A model generated the notes under the pieces. That model was not told the DNA's origin, searched no databases, and saw only the letters and a list, made by a program, of their open reading frames with translations. A stretch of DNA of 64,000 bases, taken from the NCBI GenBank assembly GCA_001725415.1, contig MEGH01000005.1, positions 135,218 to 199,217 of the forward strand. The letters are read 5' to 3'. Each line of letters starts with the position of its first letter. The stretch's first letter is position 1. The position numbers and the translations under genes were made by a program. The DNA is from Pseudonocardia sp. SCN 73-27. GTDB lineage: Bacteria > Actinomycetota > Actinomycetes > Mycobacteriales > Pseudonocardiaceae. This document shows, piece after piece, positions 39,646-48,761 of the stretch.

Positions 39646-41058
39646 CTACACGGCGGACGGGGATGTCGTCGCGCCCGGGACCTCCTCCGAGATCGTCTCC
39701 AGCGAGCGGTTGCGAGTACGTTCGCCGAACAGGCCGATCACCGCTGCCGCCACGAAAGCTGCCACGCCGAGAATCACGAACACGGTATCGCTGCCGAGGC
39801 CGGAGAGAGCCCAGGCGATCAGGAAGGTGCTCAGGAACGTCGCGATCCGCCCTGCGCCGTTGCCGATTCCTGCACCGAGGGCACGCAGCCGGGTCGGAAA
39901 GACCTCGGGGAGGTAGGCATAGGTGCACGCATTGCCCGCGTAGATGGCCAGGAACAGCAGGAACCCGGCCACCAGCAGGACGGTGTAGCTGGTGGCGAAC
40001 GCAAAGGCCATCAGCAGCAGGCCGAACGCCACATTGATCAGCATGAGCGAGGTCCGGCGCTCGATCCGGTCGATGAAGAGCGTCGCCAGCAACGCGCCCG
40101 GACAGGCCGCGATGGCGATCGTGGACACGAACGACAGGCTCTGCGCCGTGGTGAAGCCGTTCTCGACCATCAGGGTGGGCAGCCAGGCGTTGAAGCCGTA
40201 GCCGGCAGACGTCACGATGATCATGTAGGTCGCCAGTACCACGAGGCGTCTGCGCAGCGGCGGCTGGAGGAACTCCCGAGGCGAGCCGGTCGCCACCACC
40301 GGGCGTGGCTCAGGCTCCGCGAGCTCACCACCCACCCGGCGTCGGGCATCCTCTTCGAGCTCGACGACGATCGCCTCGGCCCTCGGGTCTTCGGGTCGGT
40401 TCGCCCCGCTCCAGCGCACCGACTCCGGCAGGCTCCGCGCCGCGATGAGCGCCACGACGATGCCACCGGCACCGACCACGAACACCCACTTCCAGCCCGA
40501 CGGCGACGTGGGGACGACGACACGCGCGAAGACCGCCATCAGCGGGATGCCGAGCAGGCCCAGGGCCAGGATCAGTGCCTGGATGCGCCCACGGCTCTGC
40601 TTGGGGTACATCTCGGACACGTAGGTGAGTAGGACGACCGTCATGGCCTGCAGGCCGAAGCCGACCATGATCCGGTAGACCGACAGGTCGACCATGCCGG
40701 TCGCGAAGGCCGACGCGAGCGAGAACGCCGAGTAGACCACGACGGCGCCGATGATCACCCGCTTGCGGCCCAGCCGGTCGGCGACCCGTCCGCCGACGAT
40801 CGAACCCACGAACATGCCCAGGAACGAGGCTGCTGTGACGAACCCGATCTGCTCCAGCGACAGTCCCCACTGCTCGCGGATCGCCGGGGCGACCAGGGCG
40901 AAGCTGTTGAGATCGGCCATGTCGAAGAAGAACAGGGCACCGAGCAGGACGAGCCATCGACGGTGTCTGCGGGTCAGGACGGGGATGCGATCGATGCGAT
41001 CGCTCAGGCCGGCGGCGCGGGGAGGGTCAGGAGTCAGGTGGGGCAACGTCTTCTCCAC
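39646..41058 (-). CDS. MFS transporter (sugar porter / aromatic-acid type)
   Basis: A membrane transporter of about 470 residues with 12 predicted hydrophobic helices. MFS signatures are GGRVADRLGRKRVI between helices 2 and 3, SEMYPKQSRGR at the end of helix 4 region, IDRIERRTSLML, and PEVFPTRLRALGAG in the second half. The start is uncertain: I use the GTG at 41056-41058 (VEKTLPHLTPDPP), because further upstream the frame only overlaps the CoA-transferase gene. It probably moves a carboxylic acid or an osmolyte; it forms a leftward unit with the CoA-transferase. Confidence 0.85.
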   Translation of the reverse strand: MEKTLPHLTPDPPRAAGLSDRIDRIPVLTRRHRRWLVLLGALFFFDMADLNSFALVAPAIREQWGLSLEQIGFVTAASFLGMFVGSIVGGRVADRLGRKRVIIGAVVVYSAFSLASAFATGMVDLSVYRIMVGFGLQAMTVVLLTYVSEMYPKQSRGRIQALILALGLLGIPLMAVFARVVVPTSPSGWKWVFVVGAGGIVVALIAARSLPESVRWSGANRPEDPRAEAIVVELEEDARRRVGGELAEPEPRPVVATGSPREFLQPPLRRRLVVLATYMIIVTSAGYGFNAWLPTLMVENGFTTAQSLSFVSTIAIAACPGALLATLFIDRIERRTSLMLINVAFGLLLMAFAFATSYTVLLVAGFLLFLAIYAGNACTYAYLPEVFPTRLRALGAGIGNGAGRIATFLSTFLIAWALSGLGSDTVFVILGVAAFVAAAVIGLFGERTRNRSLETISEEVPGATTSPSAV

Positions 41059-41138
41059 GATGAGATCGATCTTGCCTGGGAGGAGCCTGGTGAGGACCAG
41101 GCAGCTGCGTCGGGCAGTGAGGTGCTCCGGCGGCCCGG

Positions 41139-42320
41139 TTACGGGGCAGCGTTCCAGGCGGGATCGTCGAGCACGTCGTCCCTGCTGGCGTCGAGCTCCT
41201 CCCCCGTCCACCGGATGACACCGGGGGTTCGGCCGAATCGCGGGACGACGCCGGACATCCGCATGGGGCCGTACTGCGGGTCCTGCACAGTCTCGATCGC
41301 ACCCCGTGCCGCGTAGTGCGGGTCCGCGAAGATGTCCGCGATGTCGTACTCGAAGCAGTACGCGACGTCGTTCTCGTCGCAGATCTTCGTCAGCTCCTCA
41401 CTCGTGTGCGCACCTACCCAGCCGGCCAGGATCGGTTCGAGCTCGTGGCGGTGCGCAACCCGTGCCGAGTTGGTCGCGAACCGAGGATCGACGGCGAGCT
41501 CCCTGCCCCCCACCGTCTCGAGGAGACGTTCCGCCACGGGCTGTGTGCTGGCAGTCAGGGAGAACCATTTGCCGTCGGCCGTCTGCCAGGTCCCGACGGG
41601 CGAGACGTACGTGTTGGACGTGCCCTCGCGGCCGATGACCACCCCCTCCTGATCGTAGGTGGCGGTCATCAGCTCCATGACCCGGAAGCACGCCTCGTAG
41701 AGGGCCAGATCGATCTCCTGACCCTCACCGGAGCGCAACCGCTCGCTGTAGGCCGCGAGCACCGCCGCGGTGCCGAGCATCGCACCGAAGTAGTCACCGA
41801 CCGGGATCCCTGGATGGACCGGCGGGCGGTCCGCGAACCCGTTGATCGAGGAGAACCCGCTGAAGGACTGGGCGATCCGGCCGAACGCCCGGTGGCCGCG
41901 ATTCGGGCCGGTCTGACCGAACCCGGAGACCCGAAGCATCACCAACGCCGGATTGATCTCGCGCAGCGCGGGATAGCCGAGCTGCCAGCGCTCCAGCGTG
42001 CCCGGCGTGAAATTCTCGACCAGCACGTCGGCGGAGCGAACGAGGCGCCGCAAGACGTCTCGGTCGTCGTCGCGCCGCAGGTCCAGGGCCACCGACCGCT
42101 TGCCCCGTCCATTGACCTTCCACCACAACGGCGCCCCGGAGTGCGACCCGAGCTTGCGAATCGGGTCCCCGATCCCCGGCTGCTCGACTTTCACCACGTC
42201 GGCGCCCCAGTCAGCCAGAAGGGTTCCGATCATCGGACCAGCGACGAGCTGTCCGATGTCGAGAACCCGAACCCCCACGAGCGGGCCCGCGGCCGGCGGT
42301 CGATCGGCTTTCACCACCAT
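41139..42320 (-). CDS. Class III CoA-transferase (CaiB/BaiF family)
   Basis: A 393-residue CoA-transferase of normal length and order: GVRVLDIGQLVAGPMIGTLLADWGADVVKVE at the N-terminus, NGRGKRSVALDL, VLVENFTPGTLERW and PVGDYFGA, whose Asp is at the catalytic position of formyl-CoA-transferase-like enzymes. It would attach CoA to a carboxylic acid using an acyl-CoA donor. It starts 144 bases from the TetR gene, with which it shares a divergent promoter region, so TetR may control it. Confidence 0.9.
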   Translation of the reverse strand: MVVKADRPPAAGPLVGVRVLDIGQLVAGPMIGTLLADWGADVVKVEQPGIGDPIRKLGSHSGAPLWWKVNGRGKRSVALDLRRDDDRDVLRRLVRSADVLVENFTPGTLERWQLGYPALREINPALVMLRVSGFGQTGPNRGHRAFGRIAQSFSGFSSINGFADRPPVHPGIPVGDYFGAMLGTAAVLAAYSERLRSGEGQEIDLALYEACFRVMELMTATYDQEGVVIGREGTSNTYVSPVGTWQTADGKWFSLTASTQPVAERLLETVGGRELAVDPRFATNSARVAHRHELEPILAGWVGAHTSEELTKICDENDVAYCFEYDIADIFADPHYAARGAIETVQDPQYGPMRMSGVVPRFGRTPGVIRWTGEELDASRDDVLDDPAWNAAP

Positions 42321-42420
42321 GCACCCTCCACAGTCGAGTCAGCCGACCGTACCCAGCCAGTGCCGGTCGAGACTGGTGGCGATTCCACCCGCCGCCGGGT
42401 GGCCCGCGCCGTCGGGCCGG

Positions 42421-42446
42421 GTACACTACACCGATCAGTATTGTCG
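42421..42446. promoter_or_regulatory. Putative TetR operator between CoA-transferase and TetR genes
   Basis: An imperfect inverted repeat, ACACTA (42423-42428) and TATTGT (42439-42444, five of six positions complementary), lies 20 bases before the TetR start. The left half shares the word ACACTAC with the palindrome in front of the paralogous TetR gene at 61.4 kb. AAGGAG at 42451-42456 is the TetR ribosome site. Confidence 0.4.
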
Positions 42447-42464
42447 GCGGAAGGAGCACGACAG

Positions 42465-43097
42465 ATGGTTTCCGTCGAGCAGCCGGCCCGGGGCCGAAGG
42501 CGCTCGGTGCAGAAGCGCACCGCGATGCTCGATGCGGCGCAGGAGCTCTTCCTCGCCGACGGCTACGAGCGCACCAGTGTCGACGCGATCGCCGCCCGCG
42601 CGAACGTATCGAAGCGGACCGTGTACGACCACTTCGGCGAGAAGGAGCTCGTCTACACGGCTGTGATGGACCGCGTCTCGGCACGGTTCATGATGACGAT
42701 CAAGGCGGCCATCGAGGAGGAGCTCCCGGAGGGATGCGACCTGCGGCCTGGCCTGCTCGCATTCGTCCGGAGGGTCGCCACGGACACCTTCTCGTCGTCG
42801 GACTACGTGCTGTTCCGGAAGCTGGGCAGCCTCAAGTACGTCGGCGGCCGGGTTCGGGGTACCGCGCGCAACGCCCCGAAGGAGCAGGTCGTGCACCGCA
42901 TGGCGCAGTTCATCGAGGCAGGCATGCTGCGGCCCGGCGATCCCTGGCGGACCGCCGAGCACTTCATCGCACTGACGCACCTGCTCGCCATGGACACCCT
43001 GGACCCCACCGAACCCAGCAGCCAGGCCGAGCTCGACGACATCCTCGTCAACGGCGTGGACGCCTTCCTGCGCGCCTACTCGCCCGACGCTCGCTAG
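42465..43097 (+). CDS. TetR/AcrR family transcriptional regulator
   Basis: A 210-residue repressor with an N-terminal helix-turn-helix (about 17-62): [40 protein letters not shown]. The ligand domain includes [20 protein letters not shown]. The ATG at 42465 follows AAGGAG; the longer frame upstream is a shadow of the opposite gene. It is a clear paralogue of the TetR at 60743 (near-identical helix-turn-helix and [16 protein letters not shown] segment). Its stop codon overlaps the stop of the convergent thiolase gene through a shared CTAG. Confidence 0.9.
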   Translation: MVSVEQPARGRRRSVQKRTAMLDAAQELFLADGYERTSVDAIAARANVSKRTVYDHFGEKELVYTAVMDRVSARFMMTIKAAIEEELPEGCDLRPGLLAFVRRVATDTFSSSDYVLFRKLGSLKYVGGRVRGTARNAPKEQVVHRMAQFIEAGMLRPGDPWRTAEHFIALTHLLAMDTLDPTEPSSQAELDDILVNGVDAFLRAYSPDAR

Positions 43098-44290
43098 AGA
43101 TCCTCGGCAGTGCGGTAGATCGTCACGACCGCTGCACCACCCACACCGATGTTGTGCTGCAGCGCCGCCGTCGCTCCCTCGACCTGCCGTGCGGCAGCCG
43201 TCCCGCGGAGTTGCCAGGTGAGTTCCGCGCACTGTGCGAGACCGGTGGCGCCCAGCGGGTGCCCCTTCGAGATCAGACCGCCGGAGGGGTTGACGACCCA
43301 TTTCCCGCCATAGTCCACGGCGCCTTCCTCGACGAGGGCACCGGCGCGGCCGGGCTGGCACAGACCTAGCGCGTCGTAGGTCACCAGCTCGTTGGTGCTG
43401 AAGCAGTCGTGCAGCTCGATGACCTGAACGTCCTCGGGACCGAGGCCGGACTGCTCGTAGGCGGCGCGCGCGGCGGCGGCCGTCATGTGGTAGCCGACGA
43501 GGCTCGCGTCGCTCCCGTCGAAGAGCTCCTCGGTGTCGGTGGTCAGCGCCTGGCCGACGATCTCCACTGCCTGCCGGCGCAGCCCGTGGTTCTGCACGAA
43601 GGACTCGCTGGCCACGACGACCGCGGCGCCGCCGTCGGAGGTCGGGCAGCACTGCAGCTTGGTCAGCGGATCGTATACGGGCGCCGAGGCCAGGATCTCC
43701 TCCAGCGAGTACTCGTCCCGGAACTGCGAGTAGGGGTTGTTCACCGAGTGCCGGTGGTTCTTCACCGCGATCTTCGCGATCGTCTCGCGGGACACGCCGT
43801 GGCGCTCCATGTATTCGCGGCCGGCGTTGCCGAAGATCTGCGCGGCGGTCGGCGCCTCCGTCAGCCCGCGGCGGGCCGCCATGGCCTCGATGTGCCGGCC
43901 GGTCGGTGCGGTGCGGTCGGCCCAATGGTCACGCAGGCTCCCCCGTTCCATCTTCTCGAACCCGAGTGCCAGGACGCAGTCGGCGATCCCGGCGTGGACG
44001 TACTGGTTCGCCAGGTAGAGCGCCGTCGAACCCGTCGCACAGTTGTTGTTGACGTTGACCATCGGAATGCCGGTCAGGCCCACCTCGTAGAGCGCCCGCT
44101 GCCCCGAGGTGGAGTCCCCGTAGCAGTAGGCGAGAAAGGCGTGCTGCACGCAGTCGTACGGGACCCCGGCATCGAGCAGGGCGTTCGTCGCGGCCTCGCG
44201 GCCGATGTCGGGATAGTCCCATCCCTCGCGTCGCCCCGGCTTCTCGAACTTCGTCATCCCCACCCCGATGACGAACGAGCGGTTCGGCAT
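43094..44290 (-). CDS. SCP-x/lipid-transfer-protein type thiolase
   Basis: A 398-residue thiolase of the sterol-carrier/lipid-transfer group. The nucleophilic Cys is in [12 protein letters not shown] (near residue 87), followed by HDCFSTNEL and the catalytic His motif [18 protein letters not shown] start at the ATG at 44288-44290, which has AGAGGAGA upstream. Family members cleave branched or sterol-derived 3-ketoacyl-CoAs. It is the last gene of the 17-gene leftward run and would complete the chain-shortening cycle there. Confidence 0.9.
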   Translation of the reverse strand: MPNRSFVIGVGMTKFEKPGRREGWDYPDIGREAATNALLDAGVPYDCVQHAFLAYCYGDSTSGQRALYEVGLTGIPMVNVNNNCATGSTALYLANQYVHAGIADCVLALGFEKMERGSLRDHWADRTAPTGRHIEAMAARRGLTEAPTAAQIFGNAGREYMERHGVSRETIAKIAVKNHRHSVNNPYSQFRDEYSLEEILASAPVYDPLTKLQCCPTSDGGAAVVVASESFVQNHGLRRQAVEIVGQALTTDTEELFDGSDASLVGYHMTAAAARAAYEQSGLGPEDVQVIELHDCFSTNELVTYDALGLCQPGRAGALVEEGAVDYGGKWVVNPSGGLISKGHPLGATGLAQCAELTWQLRGTAAARQVEGATAALQHNIGVGGAAVVTIYRTAEDL

Positions 44291-44300
44291 GTCTTCTCCT

Positions 44301-45926
44301 CTACCGCCTGTCCCACTGGACGGCGGCGCTCTCCCGGTCCCACGTCGTCGGGGTGCATCCCTCGTCGCGCAACCTGTACTTGTGCACCCGGCCGACGGCA
44401 CTCACCGGCAGGGCGTCGCGGAACTCGATATAGCGGGGCAGCGCGAAGTAGGGCAGCCGCTCCTTGAGCCATTCGAAGAGCTCGGCCTCGCCGAGCGATT
44501 CAGTCCTTTCCGCCAGAACGGCCGTCACCTTCAGGTCGTCTTCGGTGACGTCCGACGGCACCGCGTGCACGGCCACCTCCGCGATGCCCGGATGACCGAG
44601 GATGACGCTCTCGACCTCCTGGCTCGAGATGTTCTCGCCGCGCCTGCGCAGGTAGTCCTTCTTCCGGTCGGCGAAGTAGAAGTAGCCGTCGGCATCGAAC
44701 CGCCCGAGGTCACCGGTGTGGAACCACAGGTGCCGGGTCACGGCAGCGAACGCCTCCGGCCGCCGCCAGTACCCCTCGAACATCACCCCGGGCCGCCGCG
44801 GACGGCAGACGACCTCACCGACCTCGCCGACCGGCACCTCGCGGTGCTGGTCGTCGAAGAGCCGGACGTCGAAGTCCGCCGAGTTCGCCTTGCCGGAACT
44901 TCCGGCGGGCGAGTCGACACCACCGGGCAGGGTGGTGAGCGGGAAGCACTCGGTGAGGCCGTAGCTGTTGCCTCCCACCTGCTCCACACCGAACCGGGCC
45001 TTCCAGGTCTCCACCAGCTCCGTCGGGAACGGCGCGCCGTGCACGATGCGGATCCGCCCGTGGCAGCGGGCCATCTCCGGGGTGTCGTCCATCTGCGCGA
45101 TCAGCGCGCCCATCGAGCCGAGCAGGTTGACCATGGTGGCCCCGGTCCGCTCGACGTCCGGCCAGAAACCGGACACCGAGAATCGCTTGGCGATGGAGGC
45201 CGATCCCCGCAGCAGCATGGTGCCGAGCACGGTGCCGCTGACCAGGTTGAAGTGGTAGATCGGCAGGGGGCTCCAGTTGAGGTCCTCCTGCCGGCGCCCG
45301 GCCTGGGACAGGATGCCGCGGCCTGAGCTGAACACGTACCCGTTCGAGATGACGCAGCCCTTCGACGGGCCGGTTGTTCCTCCGGTGTAGATGATCAGCG
45401 CGGTGTCGTCGGTCCGCCGCTCCACCCACGTCTCGCCGTACCCGTCGAGGAGGTGGTCGGCCAACGGCTCCACCGCGACCCGGCCGAGGCGGTCGACGGC
45501 GGGGGTCCCGCGGACCAGCAGGAGCTCGACACTCGGCATGGCCTCCAGCTCGGAGCCGAAGCGGTCCACGAAGTCGGCCTCGCACACCACGACGCCCGCC
45601 CCCGAGTCCGCGACGACGTGCGACAGGAAGGTCCCCTTCAGTGCCGTGTTGATCGGTACCCAGATCCCGCCCACCATGTTCGTCGCGAACCAGAGCGCCA
45701 CGGCATCGACGTTGTTGTCGAGCATCGTGACGACGGTCTGCTCCGGCCCGACCCCCGCCCGGCGGAGCCCCGCGGCGTACCCGGTCGCCCGCGCCCACAG
45801 CTCCCGGTAGGTGTAAGACTCGCCCGCGAAGTCCAGGAACATGCGGTCGCCGACCTCGTCGACGCAGTCCCGCAACAGCGCGACCACCGTCGTCCCGGCC
45901 GGCGCGCCGACCTCCCAGTCACCCAC
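44301..45926 (-). CDS. AMP-dependent acyl-CoA synthetase/ligase
   Basis: A 541-residue adenylate-forming enzyme that would activate a carboxylic acid to its CoA thioester with ATP. The P-loop [12 protein letters not shown] is at 179-190; later motifs are [40 protein letters not shown] and a C-terminal catalytic-type Lys in [12 protein letters not shown]. It resembles crotonobetaine/carnitine-CoA ligases (CaiC-like). It sits ten bases before the thiolase gene and 15 after a hydratase, so it is probably the activation step of this operon. Confidence 0.9.
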   Translation of the reverse strand: MGDWEVGAPAGTTVVALLRDCVDEVGDRMFLDFAGESYTYRELWARATGYAAGLRRAGVGPEQTVVTMLDNNVDAVALWFATNMVGGIWVPINTALKGTFLSHVVADSGAGVVVCEADFVDRFGSELEAMPSVELLLVRGTPAVDRLGRVAVEPLADHLLDGYGETWVERRTDDTALIIYTGGTTGPSKGCVISNGYVFSSGRGILSQAGRRQEDLNWSPLPIYHFNLVSGTVLGTMLLRGSASIAKRFSVSGFWPDVERTGATMVNLLGSMGALIAQMDDTPEMARCHGRIRIVHGAPFPTELVETWKARFGVEQVGGNSYGLTECFPLTTLPGGVDSPAGSSGKANSADFDVRLFDDQHREVPVGEVGEVVCRPRRPGVMFEGYWRRPEAFAAVTRHLWFHTGDLGRFDADGYFYFADRKKDYLRRRGENISSQEVESVILGHPGIAEVAVHAVPSDVTEDDLKVTAVLAERTESLGEAELFEWLKERLPYFALPRYIEFRDALPVSAVGRVHKYRLRDEGCTPTTWDRESAAVQWDRR

Positions 45927-45941
45927 CGCTCCTCCTCCGTC

Positions 45942-46688
45942 CTAGTTCGGGCCCGGCGACCACGCCGGGGCCCGTCCTGCCACGAATGCCGCGAAGCCCT
46001 CCTGGGCCTCATCCGTACCGATAGACGCGGCGACCGCCTTCTCGTCCACCGCCTCGACGCCCGCGTGCGCCGTCCGCTTCCAGACCGCACGTGCCTCCGG
46101 CGCAGCCCGCAGCAGCTCAGCGGCGACGCGGAGCGCCTCCTCGTGCAGGTGATCGTGCGGCACGACCCGGGCCACGAGGCCGATGTCGCGTGCCTCCGCG
46201 GCGTCGAACGAGCGCGAGGTCAGGGCCAGCTCCTTGGCCCGGGCCAGCCCGATCACCGGTGGGAGCAACGTCGCGCTCCACGGCGCGGCGACACCCAGGC
46301 GCAGCTCCGGGAGCCGGAACCGCGCCCGCTCGCTCACCACGGCGACGTCCGCCAGGACCGCGAGCCAGAGGCCACTGGCCTGGCAGTGTCCGTTGACCGC
46401 CACCACGACCGGTACCTCACCCCGGTACAGCGGGGCAAAGGGCAGGTCGTCGTCCGTCAGCGAGTCGTCCTCGGTGCCGATCTCGCCACCCACGACGAAC
46501 ACGTCGTCGATGCCGGTGACCACGAGGACGTCCAGCCCCGGGTCGTCCCGGACCAACCGGACGACCCGGCCGAGCCCCCGGTACATGTCCATCGACAGCG
46601 CGTTCCGCCGGGCCGGGTTGTCCACGGTGCACCAACCGACCTGCCCGCGGCGCTCGAACCGCAGGCCGGGAGTGCCGAGCTCGTCCAT
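45942..46688 (-). CDS. Enoyl-CoA hydratase/isomerase family protein
   Basis: A 248-residue crotonase-fold protein. The ATG at 46686-46688 overlaps the upstream dehydrogenase stop (ATGA). First oxyanion segment: VFVVGGEIGT, where the family usually has F(S/C)AGxD; second: NGHCQASGLWLAVLADVAVV, with A-S-G-L instead of G-G-G. Glu is kept in RFRLPELRLGV. These changes suggest a specialised substrate or a non-hydratase reaction. Confidence 0.85.
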   Translation of the reverse strand: MDELGTPGLRFERRGQVGWCTVDNPARRNALSMDMYRGLGRVVRLVRDDPGLDVLVVTGIDDVFVVGGEIGTEDDSLTDDDLPFAPLYRGEVPVVVAVNGHCQASGLWLAVLADVAVVSERARFRLPELRLGVAAPWSATLLPPVIGLARAKELALTSRSFDAAEARDIGLVARVVPHDHLHEEALRVAAELLRAAPEARAVWKRTAHAGVEAVDEKAVAASIGTDEAQEGFAAFVAGRAPAWSPGPN

Positions 46689-47842
46689 CAGACGCCCAGC
46701 ATCCGGCGGCCGATGATGTCCTTCATGATCTCGTTGGTGCCACCGTAGATCGACATCGCCCGCCCGTCCCGCCATGCGCGACCGACCGCGCACTCCTCCA
46801 TGTAGCCATAGGCCCCGTGGAGCTGGATGCATGTCGTGAGCACCCGGGAGTTGAGCTCGGCGCACCACCATTTGGACTGCGCAGCCTCCTCGGCGGTCAG
46901 CGTGCCGGCCTGGTGCGCTGCCAGCTGGGCGTCGACGAACGCCTGGGCGACGTCGAGCTCCGTGCGCATCGTGGCGAGCTGGAACCGCGAGTTCTGGAAG
47001 GAGCCGATCGGCTGGCCGAACGCACGGCGCTCCCTGCAGTACGTGAGGGTCTCCTTGAAGGCCGCCTCGGCATGGGCAAGCGCCGTCACCGCGATGGACA
47101 GCCGCTCCTGGGGAAGCATCGCCATCAGCTGGTAGAACCCGCGGCCCTCCTCGCCGAGCAGGTTCTCCACCGGGACTTCCACCTCCTCGAGGAAGAGCTC
47201 GGCGGTGTCCGCCGCGTGCTGGCCCACCTTGTCCAGGTTGCGTCCTCGGCGGAACCCCGGCCGGTCCGTCTCGACGACGACCAGGCTGAGGTTGCGCTGC
47301 GGCGCGGGATCGTCCCCCGTGCGGCACACCAGGATCACGAGATCGCTGTTGATCCCGTTGGAGATGAAGACCTTGCTCCCGCTGATCACGTAATGGTCGC
47401 CCCGGCGCACCGCCCTGGTCGTGATCGCGGCGAGATCGGACCCGGTGTTCGGCTCGGTCATCGCCACGGCCCCGACCAGCTCTCCCGAGCAGAGCCCGGG
47501 GAGCCACCGCTCGTGCTGCTCCGAGGAGCCGTACCGCACGTAGTAGGGCAGAACCACGTCCGCGTGGGTGGAGATCCCCAGGCCGGCGTTCATCACGCCG
47601 GCCCGGCAGACCTCCTCCAGGAAGATCGCGTTGAAGCGGAAGTCCGGCTCACCTGCACCGCCGAGCGCCTCGGGCACGCCCAGAGCGAGGATCCCTGCCT
47701 CACCCGCCTTGGGGAACAGCGACTTGTCGACGAGCCCGGCGCTCTCCCACGACTCGAAATGCGGGACGATCTCCCGGACGACGAACGACCGCACTGCATT
47801 GCGGAAGAGCTCGTGATCGTCGTCGAAGATGGTTCGTTCCAC
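46688..47842 (-). CDS. Acyl-CoA dehydrogenase
   Basis: A 384-residue flavoprotein: VPEALGGAGEPDFRFNAIF, VAMTEPNTGSDLAAITTRA, SKVFISNGINSDLVILV, RRAFGQPIGSFQNSRFQLA, LHGAYGYMEECAVGRAWRDG and SIYGGTNEIMKDIIGRRML. It closely resembles the dehydrogenase at 23748. It is 12 bases downstream of the LLM oxidoreductase gene and overlaps the hydratase start, so expression is coupled. Confidence 0.9.
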   Translation of the reverse strand: MERTIFDDDHELFRNAVRSFVVREIVPHFESWESAGLVDKSLFPKAGEAGILALGVPEALGGAGEPDFRFNAIFLEEVCRAGVMNAGLGISTHADVVLPYYVRYGSSEQHERWLPGLCSGELVGAVAMTEPNTGSDLAAITTRAVRRGDHYVISGSKVFISNGINSDLVILVCRTGDDPAPQRNLSLVVVETDRPGFRRGRNLDKVGQHAADTAELFLEEVEVPVENLLGEEGRGFYQLMAMLPQERLSIAVTALAHAEAAFKETLTYCRERRAFGQPIGSFQNSRFQLATMRTELDVAQAFVDAQLAAHQAGTLTAEEAAQSKWWCAELNSRVLTTCIQLHGAYGYMEECAVGRAWRDGRAMSIYGGTNEIMKDIIGRRMLGV

Positions 47843-47854
47843 CGTGGTTCCGTT

Positions 47855-48733
47855 CTAGGCGGTCCGGAGGAGCTCCACCATCGCGGGGAGCTCCTCGATC
47901 AGTGTGGACACGGCCGGCTCGTGGACCGACTCCCGGCGCGGCCCGACCTGCCACGGCGCGAGGAGGAAAGCGTCGACGCCGAGGTCCCGTAGAGCTCTCA
48001 CCCGCTCTGTGGTCACCCTGCCCCGCAGGCCCGTCCTGACCTCGAACGGGCGGTCCGCGGTCCCGGCCTTCTCGCGTTCCTCGCGGAGTCTGCCGAGGAT
48101 CGCCGCCAGCTCCTCGGCTGTGTGGTTCACGCCCACCCAGCCGTCCGCATGCTTCGCGCACCGGCGCAACGCGGCGTCCGACGTGCCGCCGACGAAGAGC
48201 GGAACCGGCGCCGCCGGCGTGGGATTCACCGCGATCGCGTCGAAGGAGAAGTGCTGGCCCGCGTGCGCGACCGGATGCCCCGTCCACAGGTGCGGGAGGA
48301 GGTCGAGCATCTCGTCGAGCACGGCACCCCGGCGGCTGAAGTCCTTGCGGCCCAGCGCCTCGAACTCCTCGCGCAACCACCCGACCCCGACGCCGAGGTC
48401 GAACCGGCCAGCCCCGAGGGCAGACACGGTGGCGACCTCCTTCGCCAGCATCACCGGATGCCGCAACGGGGCGATCAGCACTGCGGTCATGAGCCGGACC
48501 CGGCTCGTCGCGGCCGTGAGTGCGGCGGCAACGATGAGCGGGTCGGGCAGCTGTGTCTCCGGCGGGAGCACTGCCGGCTTCCCTCTGCCGTAGGGGTACG
48601 GCGACGAGAAGTCCATCGGCACGCACGGGTGGTCGGAGAGAGCCAGCCCGGACACCCCGCACTCCTCCGCGGCAACCGTGAGCTCCCGCAGACCCGCGGG
48701 CTGGAGGAACGGCAGGGAGAGCCAGACCTTCAT
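47855..48733 (-). CDS. LLM class F420/flavin-dependent oxidoreductase
   Basis: A 292-residue luciferase-like TIM-barrel protein starting at the ATG at 48731-48733 (MKVWLSLPFLQPAGLRELTV). Family landmarks: GLALSDHPCVPMDFSSPYPYG, LLIAP-type LIAPLRHPVMLAKEVATV, GRFDLGVGVGWLREEFEALG and VPLFVGGTSDAALRR. The GVGWLREEF pattern is typical of the F420-dependent actinobacterial subgroup. The encoded reaction (reduction, oxidation or Baeyer-Villiger type) cannot be fixed. It resembles the decayed gene at 63094. Confidence 0.87.
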   Translation of the reverse strand: MKVWLSLPFLQPAGLRELTVAAEECGVSGLALSDHPCVPMDFSSPYPYGRGKPAVLPPETQLPDPLIVAAALTAATSRVRLMTAVLIAPLRHPVMLAKEVATVSALGAGRFDLGVGVGWLREEFEALGRKDFSRRGAVLDEMLDLLPHLWTGHPVAHAGQHFSFDAIAVNPTPAAPVPLFVGGTSDAALRRCAKHADGWVGVNHTAEELAAILGRLREEREKAGTADRPFEVRTGLRGRVTTERVRALRDLGVDAFLLAPWQVGPRRESVHEPAVSTLIEELPAMVELLRTA

Positions 48734-48761
48734 CACCGCTGCTCCCCACGGGAGGGCGGCC

